DNA of 38,254 bases from contig JAJFIL010000160.1 of NCBI GenBank assembly GCA_021774965.1, forward strand, positions 1 through 38,254, given 5' to 3'. This document shows, piece after piece, positions 33,081 to 38,254 of the stretch (positions are counted from its first letter, which is position 1; every line of letters begins with the position of its first letter). The notes beneath the pieces were generated by a model that saw only the letters and a list, made by a program, of their open reading frames with translations, did not search any database and was not told where the DNA came from. The DNA comes from Alphaproteobacteria bacterium. Lineage in GTDB: Bacteria > Pseudomonadota > Alphaproteobacteria > JAJFIK01. Made by a program: the position numbers and the translations under genes.

Positions 33081-33614
33081 TCAACTCAAAATTAGTTCGT
33101 CAGCGACCTTGTCGGTCTCACGACTGGACATACGCTCCAGCATCGAACTCAAATACAGACCCGAAATCGCGGCCACCATCCCGGCCATGGTCGGGATCGT
33201 TGCTTTGGAAACACCAGACGCCATGGCGCGAGCGTTGGACGCCCCCGTCAGAGCCATAACGTCAAAGACCTCGACCATCCCTGTCACCGTGCCCAGCAAG
33301 CCGAAAAGTGGTGCCAGGGCAATCAGGGTTTTGATCATGTTCAGGCCAAAGCTTGTTTCCAGACGTACTTCCGAAATCAAGGCCTCGCGGACTTTGCGAG
33401 CGTACCAGGAATTATGGTCCGTACGGCTTTCCCACTGTCTGCGAGCGCGCCTGCGAACGAACGGATGGGCAAAAAGAAAATACCAAAACCGTTCGATCAT
33501 CAGCACCCACATCAAGAAGGTAACACCCATGATCCACAACAACACTGGCCCGCCGGTTTCGAGAAACGTTCTCAGCCCGGTAACGAGAGTCAGTATGTAG
33601 AAACCGATATCCAT
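33081..33614 (-). CDS. exbB: MotA/TolQ/ExbB family proton channel
   Basis: A 177-residue inner-membrane protein with three helices. The channel helices are in LIALAPLFGLLGTVTGMVEVFDVM (about residues 96-119) and ATIPTMAGMVAAISGLYLSSML, the family's conserved pair. It is short, like the ExbB2 of TonB2 systems, and forms the pentameric motor with ExbD. It lies 24 bp after the larger ExbB-like gene in the same operon. Confidence 0.95.
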   Translation of the reverse strand: MDIGFYILTLVTGLRTFLETGGPVLLWIMGVTFLMWVLMIERFWYFLFAHPFVRRRARRQWESRTDHNSWYARKVREALISEVRLETSFGLNMIKTLIALAPLFGLLGTVTGMVEVFDVMALTGASNARAMASGVSKATIPTMAGMVAAISGLYLSSMLERMSSRETDKVADELILS

Positions 33615-33638
33615 TGGAACTTATGCTCCCGCCTGCGA

Positions 33639-35033
33639 CTAACGACCTTCAGCGTGACGAGCCACAATACCGGCTGCCTGCTCTTCAAGAACCTGAACCA
33701 CACTGCGTGACTGGCCAGAAGCCAGCGAGTGCAGCAGCAGCAATGGAATTGCCGCCACAAGACCCAACACCGTGGTCACAAGAGCCTGCGAAATACCGCC
33801 AGCCATCAGCTTCGGATCGCCGGTCCCGAACAGAGTGATCTGTTGGAACACAATGATCATGCCAGTCACGGTACCCAGAAGACCCAGCAGCGGAGACACC
33901 GCAGCCAAAACCTTGACCGTATTCAGGCCCCACTCCAGCCGTGGAAGCTCTTTCAGGATTGCGTCATCCAGCTTGAGACTCAATGTCTCAACATCCGCAC
34001 CCTGATTATCTTGATAGGCAAGAAGCACACGGCCCAGAGGATTGCCCTTCTTCGGAGCATCAGGCTTGCGCATTTGACTGCGAACGGCACCCGAAACACC
34101 AAACAATGCCAACAGACGTTGGACCGCGAGCAAGATACCCAAGGAGCCCACGACCACGATGATCATGCCGACTTGCTTACCTTGCTGGACCCGTTCAATC
34201 AGGTCCGGCGTTTCAACCAACAGGCCCAAAATGGCCCCTTGGCTGGGGTCAATCGCAGCATTGGTCAACGTGCCAGGGCGTGCGCCCCGCAAGTCACCCG
34301 CAGCGCTTCTGAAAGCAGAACCTGGCTGACGACCCAAAATTTGCAAGTTGCCGGTCTCAGGCTCGTACATCAGGAAGCGCCCATCATCAGCCAAAACAGC
34401 CGTAAAGGGCCCAACACGAACAACCTCGCGTACTTCTGACGTCCCATCCGGGTTCACAACATTTGCCTCAAAGCGTGAAACGGTTCCCTGTTGGGTCATC
34501 TCCTGCTGCAGCACATACCACATGTCTTCAATGTTGGAGACGGTGGGAAGCTGACGTGAATTGGTCAACCGGTCCATGATGCGTGCGCGGCCATCATATT
34601 CAGCAGAGATCATCGACTGATCTATCTGAGCCCGCGTGTCGCCAGCAACCTGACGCACAACACCAAAAAGCTCGCCAAAATCACCGAGACGTTCGGCCAA
34701 TTGCGTTGCCAGTACCGTAATGCGCTGCTCATTCTCCGTGAACTGAGCTTCAAGCTGATCAGCCCGGCGCTCTTCAGCCGCCAGATCACGTTCTGCCCGA
34801 GACAGGAGTGAGGACTGACGGTTTCGATCACTCAGGAACTGTTGCTCGCGAGCCTGATTGGCGGCGTTGTCCGTAACCCGGCCCTGACGCACTGCGCGAA
34901 GAAGCTGATCTAGAGTTTGGATTTCCTGGGCCTGCGCAGAGCTTGCCAAGGGTGAGATTTGCGGTGCTGCACTAAGCATCAAAGCTGCAACGGCAAGACC
35001 GGAAATCGTGAAAAAGCGTGTCATCGTATTCAT
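33639..35033 (-). CDS. Large MotA/TolQ/ExbB family protein with periplasmic coiled coil (TtpC-like)
   Basis: A 464-residue protein. A signal peptide (VAALMLSAAPQISPLASSAQA) is followed by a coiled-coil region (about 30-130, SLLSRAERDLAAEERRADQLEAQF) and a soluble domain. A transmembrane segment MIIVVVGSLGILLAVQRLLALFG and the channel pair VLAAVSPLLGLLGTVTGMIIVFQQI / ALVTTVLGLVAAIPLLLLHSLAS make up the C-terminal ExbB-like half. This layout and position match TtpC, the extra component needed by the Vibrio TonB2 system. The start is taken as ATG 35033; GTG 35048 would overlap the upstream stop. Confidence 0.9.
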   Translation of the reverse strand: MNTMTRFFTISGLAVAALMLSAAPQISPLASSAQAQEIQTLDQLLRAVRQGRVTDNAANQAREQQFLSDRNRQSSLLSRAERDLAAEERRADQLEAQFTENEQRITVLATQLAERLGDFGELFGVVRQVAGDTRAQIDQSMISAEYDGRARIMDRLTNSRQLPTVSNIEDMWYVLQQEMTQQGTVSRFEANVVNPDGTSEVREVVRVGPFTAVLADDGRFLMYEPETGNLQILGRQPGSAFRSAAGDLRGARPGTLTNAAIDPSQGAILGLLVETPDLIERVQQGKQVGMIIVVVGSLGILLAVQRLLALFGVSGAVRSQMRKPDAPKKGNPLGRVLLAYQDNQGADVETLSLKLDDAILKELPRLEWGLNTVKVLAAVSPLLGLLGTVTGMIIVFQQITLFGTGDPKLMAGGISQALVTTVLGLVAAIPLLLLHSLASGQSRSVVQVLEEQAAGIVARHAEGR

Positions 35034-35044
35034 TGTCGCTATCC

Positions 35045-35842
35045 TCACTCGCTTGCTTCGGCGGAAACGTTCACCGGCAGGATCAGAATTTCTGGCGGAA
35101 TGATTTCTCTTGCCATGTTAATCCCAATCCGAACGGGCGAGTTGAAGCGATCCGGGAGGGGTTCCCATGCGCCTGTGTCGCTGTTCCAGATTGCAGACCG
35201 AGCTTGGTCCTTGGTTTGATAGAAGAATGCCACGCGGCCGATTTTCAGGAAATCTAGCTCCAGCACTTCGCCGTCTTCCTCGATCGTGTCCACATAGGCT
35301 TCAATGGTGCGGCCATAGTCGTTTTCGATCTGATAGGCTTCCAGCACACGGCGGAATTTCTCAGCCACGGAAATGGCAGGATCTTCCATCAGTGCGGTAA
35401 GGCGTTCCACCCGTTCATGGCGCTCATCCGCAAGGAAGGGCACATCCAGATCAACAAAGACCCGCAAGCCATCAAGCATGCGCGTGATCAATGGAGAAAT
35501 ATCACGGCGCAAGCCAGTCACATTCTCAATCTGATTTTCGAGGGACGCAATCTCAGCGACCTGTGCATGAATAAGACGCTCTTGCTGAGCATTATATTCC
35601 CGCATGTCATCAAGACGGCCAACGACAACCCGATAGTCGCGCAGAATTTCTTCTGTCCGATCATCCAGCTGATTGATCCGGTCCTGCGATGCAGCACCCT
35701 CTCGCGTAGCCTGACCTGCCGTATCTTCGGCCTGTCCCAATTGCGCAAAACTAGGTGTTGCCACCGTTACTGCAAGTGCCAGGCATCCCGCTGATACCAG
35801 ACCCAAACCAAATGTCCGTAAACGGACCATTACCTCACTCAT
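35045..35842 (-). CDS. DUF3450 family periplasmic protein
   Basis: A 265-residue protein with a signal peptide (LGLVSAGCLALAVTVATPSFA-Q) and then a long coiled coil (about 45-115: RINQLDDRTEEILRDYRVVV, YNAQQERLIHAQVAEIASLENQ). The C-terminal half has conserved segments of DUF3450 such as LDFLKIGRVAFFYQTKDQARS. It is the first gene of the TonB2-type operon, a place it also takes in Vibrio and Shewanella. Function is unknown beyond this association; it probably interacts with the TtpC-like protein. GAGAGG lies 6 nt before the ATG at 35842. Confidence 0.92.
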   Translation of the reverse strand: MSEVMVRLRTFGLGLVSAGCLALAVTVATPSFAQLGQAEDTAGQATREGAASQDRINQLDDRTEEILRDYRVVVGRLDDMREYNAQQERLIHAQVAEIASLENQIENVTGLRRDISPLITRMLDGLRVFVDLDVPFLADERHERVERLTALMEDPAISVAEKFRRVLEAYQIENDYGRTIEAYVDTIEEDGEVLELDFLKIGRVAFFYQTKDQARSAIWNSDTGAWEPLPDRFNSPVRIGINMAREIIPPEILILPVNVSAEASE

Positions 35843-36433
35843 CGCCGGCCTCTCTCATAAGAAGACGATGGCCACGCAGCCCAATGCCGCAGTGACCCTT
35901 GTGGACCAAAGGAAATTACATCCTGAAAGAATAAAATGGCGCGCCTTCCGCATGTAGCGGTATGGCCGCGCTCAAAACCCATCACCAAACCTAAACTCCC
36001 CCAAAAGCCATTTGCGAACCGGGTCAATTGATTTGACCTCATTTACACAATGGACGAACTCGTCCGGCAGTTGTTGTTCATTGGCCGCCCGAACATCCCC
36101 TTGCGCGTAACATCAGCCACGCATATCCGTACCAGCGGCGAAATAACCGGCATCACATATCCTCTTCGTGCCACGGTGACAAGAGAAAACCACGTGAGTC
36201 CGACGCATCACGATCACATAGATGCGCTCAGCACACAAGAAGAAGGGTACCCCCAAGATACGCCCCAATAACAACATACAAAAATTACGGTAGAGTTCAC
36301 ACGTGCCACGAGCAAGCAGATTGAGCGAGCCAGCGTTGGAATGTTGCCAACTTGGTTAAGAAAATTGCGGGCTTCACGAATCCGTGTGGACTAAGATGGC
36401 CCTTTTCCGAGCCTTATGAATCTCAGAAAAATC
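35843..36433. other. Gene-poor regulatory region between the TonB operon and tRNA-Gln
   Basis: This stretch of about 590 bp holds no gene I would trust. A 73-residue frame at 36050-36271 has no ribosome site, no recognisable motif and unusual composition. The leader and promoter of the TonB operon must lie in the left part; I cannot place -35 and -10 boxes with confidence. Three GANTC sites occur toward the right part. Confidence 0.5.
36022..36065. promoter_or_regulatory. Two inverted repeats upstream of the TonB2-type operon
   Basis: GGTCAA-TTGAT-TTGACC occupies 36022-36038, and GGACGA-AC-TCGTCC occupies 36052-36065; both have perfect 6-bp arms. They lie 180-225 bp upstream of the DUF3450 start. 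They could be operators for an iron-responsive or other regulator, although neither resembles a Fur box. Confidence 0.35.
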
Positions 36434-36509
36434 TGGCTGGGGCGGCAGGGGTCGAACCTGCGACCTTCGCTACCAAAAAGCGATGCTCTACCAATTGAGC
36501 TACGCCCCA
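36434..36509 (-). tRNA. tRNA-Gln (anticodon TTG)
   Basis: A 76-nt cloverleaf with CCA encoded. Acceptor TGGGGCG pairs with CGCCCCA, discriminator G. D arm GCTC-AATTGGTA-GAGC, anticodon stem TCGCT/AGCGA around TTTTGGT with TTG at the anticodon position (reads CAA), T arm GCAGG-TTCGACC-CCTGC. The U at position 1 and G discriminator are typical of glutamine tRNA. Confidence 0.95.
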
Positions 36510-36520
36510 GCACTGCAAAT

Positions 36521-36545
36521 GTGCTCAAATTCTGAATTTGTGCAC
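36521..36545. repeat. 25-bp near-perfect palindrome in the tRNA-Gln leader
   Basis: GTGCTCAAATTC (36521-36532) and GAATTTGTGCAC (36534-36545) are reverse complements except for one T/T pair, around a single T. On the - strand this lies 12 nt before the tRNA and downstream of its predicted start of transcription, so it would be part of the precursor's 5' leader or an operator. Confidence 0.6.
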
Positions 36546-36559
36546 CTGCGAGGTCGCGG

Positions 36560-36588
36560 ACCATAATCGCTTCGCGATTTGGATTCAA
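36560..36588 (-). promoter_or_regulatory. Sigma-70-type promoter of tRNA-Gln
   Basis: On the - strand TTGAAT (36588-36583) and TATGGT (36565-36560) are 17 bp apart, followed by a GC-rich discriminator (CCGCGACC), as in stringently controlled tRNA genes. The spacer contains the inverted repeat AATCGC-GAA-GCGATT. The predicted start near 36553 gives a leader of about 44 nt. Confidence 0.6.
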
Positions 36589-36618
36589 CGCCTCATTTCA
36601 AGGTTTTTTCAGGCTTTC

Positions 36619-36647
36619 TTGCGGGGGCCATTTCTGGCCAGTATAAC
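36619..36647 (+). promoter_or_regulatory. Sigma-70-type promoter of tRNA-Pro
   Basis: TTGCGG (36619-36624) and TATAAC (36642-36647) are exactly 17 bp apart, and GGCCTC follows as GC-rich discriminator. The spacer includes GGCCA-TTTC-TGGCC. The box ends 18 nt before the tRNA 5' end. Confidence 0.65.
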
Positions 36648-36665
36648 GGCCTCTTCCCTTGGATA

Positions 36666-36742
36666 CGGAGTGTAGCTCAGCCTGGTAGAGCACTACGTTC
36701 GGGACGTAGGGGCCGGAGGTTCAATTCCTCTCACTCCGACCA
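36666..36742 (+). tRNA. tRNA-Pro (anticodon CGG)
   Basis: A 77-nt cloverleaf with CCA encoded. Acceptor CGGAGTG pairs with CACTCCG, discriminator A. D arm GCTC-AGCCTGGTA-GAGC, anticodon stem CTACG/CGTAG around TTCGGGA with CGG as anticodon (reads CCG), T arm GGAGG-TTCAATT-CCTCT. It is divergent from tRNA-Gln. Confidence 0.95.
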
Positions 36743-36820
36743 CTTTCCAAGGGTTTCTGCGATTTTCTACTGAAACAATACGTTCATCGATCCTGCCTTT
36801 TTGCGAGACCAGGCAGATAA

Positions 36821-37846
36821 CTATGCACTCTTGAACGAAATCAGCTTCCGGCCTTCCTCATCCCAGAGAGAAAGAGGCACTGATTTCAAACTCTGCCCCA
36901 AAGACATTCGAGGCAGGGATTTCAGGTCCTCACTGCTGTCAAAACATTCCTGAAGGCGATAATTGGGAATCAGGCTGCATAGGTGATGAATGTGGTGCAG
37001 TCCGATATTACCGGTAAACCACTGCAACACAGCGGGCAGTTCATAGTAAGAACTGCCCAGGACTGCTGCCTCCTGGAAATTCCACTCTTTGCCCTCTTCC
37101 CAATAAGTGTCTTCGTATTGGTGCTGAACATAGAACAGCCAACCGCCGGCCCAAGCTGCCATCACTACCGGAGGCAGAAAGACTAGCGCCACAGTGCCCG
37201 GGCCAAACAACATGGCCAATCCACCATAAAAAGCTACCAGTGCAATATTCAACGCGAGAACGCTTCGCCAAATATATCGTGTCTCCAGAGGAATGTAGGT
37301 TTCGGCGAATGGCAAAGCACCTGCCAGAGGCAAGCGCTGCATCAAGACAATATAGAGTGGCGGTCCGATCAGCAAGATCACCAGCGGATTTCGATAGACG
37401 CGATAGGCAAAACGCTTCCAGGGCGAAAGTCCCTTAAACTCTGCTACTGTCAAAGTATCGATCCCGCCCACGCCGCGACGACTTAGGTTGCCAGAGCTCG
37501 CATGATGCCGATTGTGAGCATCGCGCCAGGAGCCATACGGCGTAAATGTCAGCACACTGATGAGCTGCCCAAGACGGTTATTTGCCGCGCGGCTCTGAAA
37601 ATAGGAGCCGTGCCCGCAATCATGCTGCACAGTGAAGAGGCGTGTCAGAATTCCCGCCGCAGGAAGCGTCAGCAAGGCAAACAGCCAATAGGCCCCATAG
37701 CTCAAGCTGACAAACATGGCGGCAACCAGTCCGGCATATAGGCCCAGATTCAGGGCTGTCTGCCCCATGCTGCGAGAAGCGATGCCCCCCTTGTAGGTCT
37801 CACAATGGGTTGCGATTCGCTCCACCAAAGCACGTTGGTCTGTCAT
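36821..37846 (-). CDS. Membrane fatty acid desaturase (delta-12/omega-6-like)
   Basis: A 341-residue integral membrane protein with four to six helices. The three histidine boxes of the membrane desaturases are present: HDCGH (about residue 75), HNRHH (about 112) and HHIHH (about 282), with QHQYED before the third one. The order and spacing fit acyl-lipid desaturases of the delta-12/omega-6 group, which introduce a double bond using O2 and a di-iron centre. The C-terminal tail (SLWDEEGRKLISFKSA) is also typical. The start at 37846 has GGAAG 6 nt upstream; the frame back to 37903 is not supported. It is a single gene. An inverted repeat (CTGCCT/AGGCAG) lies just after the stop but lacks a T-run. 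Confidence 0.94.
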   Translation of the reverse strand: MTDQRALVERIATHCETYKGGIASRSMGQTALNLGLYAGLVAAMFVSLSYGAYWLFALLTLPAAGILTRLFTVQHDCGHGSYFQSRAANNRLGQLISVLTFTPYGSWRDAHNRHHASSGNLSRRGVGGIDTLTVAEFKGLSPWKRFAYRVYRNPLVILLIGPPLYIVLMQRLPLAGALPFAETYIPLETRYIWRSVLALNIALVAFYGGLAMLFGPGTVALVFLPPVVMAAWAGGWLFYVQHQYEDTYWEEGKEWNFQEAAVLGSSYYELPAVLQWFTGNIGLHHIHHLCSLIPNYRLQECFDSSEDLKSLPRMSLGQSLKSVPLSLWDEEGRKLISFKSA

Positions 37847-38018
37847 TCTGTCTTCCGGTCCAAGATTTGATTCGTTTGAATATACACCAAGCCCGTAGAG
37901 CAAAATGGTTTCAAACTCCCTGCGTGTTCACGTCACAGGGTATGATGCCGTGAGGGTGGCAGCGGGAACCTGCAACTCTCTGCGGTAATTATTGTTTTAT
38001 GTCTTTTGAGCGCACACG

Positions 38019-38052
38019 AAAACGCGCCCTGCCCTTTCATCAAAGAGCAGGG
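38019..38052 (-). terminator. Probable terminator of the gene at the window edge
   Basis: On the - strand CCCTGCTCTTT pairs with AAAGGGCAGGG (11 bp, one U-G) around a 4-nt loop, followed after a short GC stretch by TTTT at 38022-38019. It lies 28 nt after the stop of the repeat-containing gene, so it should end that transcript. Confidence 0.6.
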
Positions 38053-38080
38053 ATCGCGAATTCAATGTCCGTGATCCGAC

Positions 38081-38254
38081 TTAGTCGGTGCTGCCGTCTC
38101 CAGTAGCAGCATCCTCGGCGGCATCCATCATGTCACCAGCTGCATCTTCAGCATCGTCCATCATGTCACCCGCAGCATCGTCCATCATGTAACCCGCAGC
38201 ATCGTCCATCATGTCACCCGCAGCATCGTCCATCATGTCGCCTGCAGCATCGTC
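38081..38254 (-). CDS. C-terminal part of an acidic octapeptide-repeat protein (partial)
   Basis: Reading from the window edge in frame gives 57 residues before a TAA at 38083-38081. They contain four copies of DDAAGDMM (one with Tyr for Asp), then a degenerate DDAEDAAGDMM and the tail DAAEDAATGDGSTD. The 5' part lies outside the window. The frame is open throughout and the repeat unit is kept in phase, which supports coding. The protein is very acidic, with periodic Met-Met pairs, and has no family I recognise. It could be an envelope or lipoprotein tail, or a low-complexity linker. Confidence 0.7.
   Translation of the reverse strand, partial: DDAAGDMMDDAAGDMMDDAAGYMMDDAAGDMMDDAEDAAGDMMDAAEDAATGDGSTD
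38126..38254. repeat. 24-bp tandem repeat encoding DDAAGDMM
   Basis: Four units of 24 bp at 38159-38254, nearly identical at the DNA level (a few base changes), then a degenerate longer unit to 38126. It continues to the window edge, so the true copy number is not known. Such in-frame repeats often vary in number between strains. Confidence 0.8.

Noticed and set aside
33729-34439. 236-residue + strand frame
   Set aside because: Antisense to the TtpC-like gene; rich in Gln and His, no start signal.
36050-36271. 73-residue + strand frame
   Set aside because: No ribosome-binding site or motif, and its start lies in a palindrome of the regulatory region; not supported as a gene.
36391-36588. 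65-residue - strand frame containing SSIGRASLFGSEGRRFDP
   Set aside because: This is the well-known false protein from reading through a tRNA gene (tRNA-Gln).
38126-38254. CRISPR-like repeat array
   Set aside because: The repeats are directly joined 24-bp units without spacers and keep an open reading frame, so they are a coding tandem repeat.

Overview
The window looks like chromosomal DNA of an alphaproteobacterium, probably marine. The pointers are a MucR/Ros regulator, a DnaA-domain-IV protein beside a DUF6456 protein, DUF5330 and DUF2336 proteins, a perfect CtrA-type box (TTAA-N7-TTAA), paired GANTC (CcrM) sites in one promoter, and two unrelated sodium/proton antiporters. I cannot name a genus. 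There is no phage, insertion sequence or CRISPR array; gene density is high and most genes sit in short operons.

Layout. 1-3.7 kb: the terminator of an upstream gene, then DUF5330, a GNAT acetyltransferase and SufE on +, converging on the DUF6456 / DnaA-domain-IV pair on -, which diverges from an XRE regulator. 3.7-6.3 kb: a doubtful small gene, a 609-residue orphan envelope protein and mucR. 6.3-12.2 kb: a complete seven-gene mrpABCDEFG antiporter operon with overlapping start and stop codons. 12.4-14.1 kb: a ParA ATPase with a ribbon-helix-helix partner and a 19-bp palindrome upstream, resembling a small partition cassette. 14.1-19.5 kb: a hexapeptide acyltransferase behind a CtrA box, a DUF2336 protein, a small lipoprotein/membrane-protein pair, and a CPA1 antiporter with a cyclic-nucleotide-binding tail.

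19.5-27.7 kb is a catabolic-looking region: an MFS carrier, a ferritin-like di-iron protein with a complete ligand set, a crotonase, a GMC alcohol dehydrogenase, an acyl-CoA synthetase, a ChaC-like protein, a MaoC hydratase and MsrB. The di-iron gene and the GMC-led operon share a near-identical 13-bp palindrome at almost the same distance from their start codons. This suggests one regulon that oxidises an alcohol or fatty substrate, activates it with CoA and hydrates it. It is the best candidate here for an undescribed pathway.

27.7-29.7 kb holds a leaderless GH5 glycosidase related to endoglycoceramidase/sterylglucosidase enzymes. 29.8-35.8 kb is a TonB2-type energy-transduction operon (DUF3450, large ExbB/TtpC-like, ExbB, two ExbD, TonB, TPR) ending in a terminator. 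35.8-36.8 kb is a regulatory and tRNA zone with divergent tRNA-Gln(TTG) and tRNA-Pro(CGG), each with a recognisable promoter. The window ends with a fatty acid desaturase and the 3' part of a gene encoding an acidic octapeptide repeat (DDAAGDMM). All functions are inferred from sequence motifs read by eye; no database search was possible.
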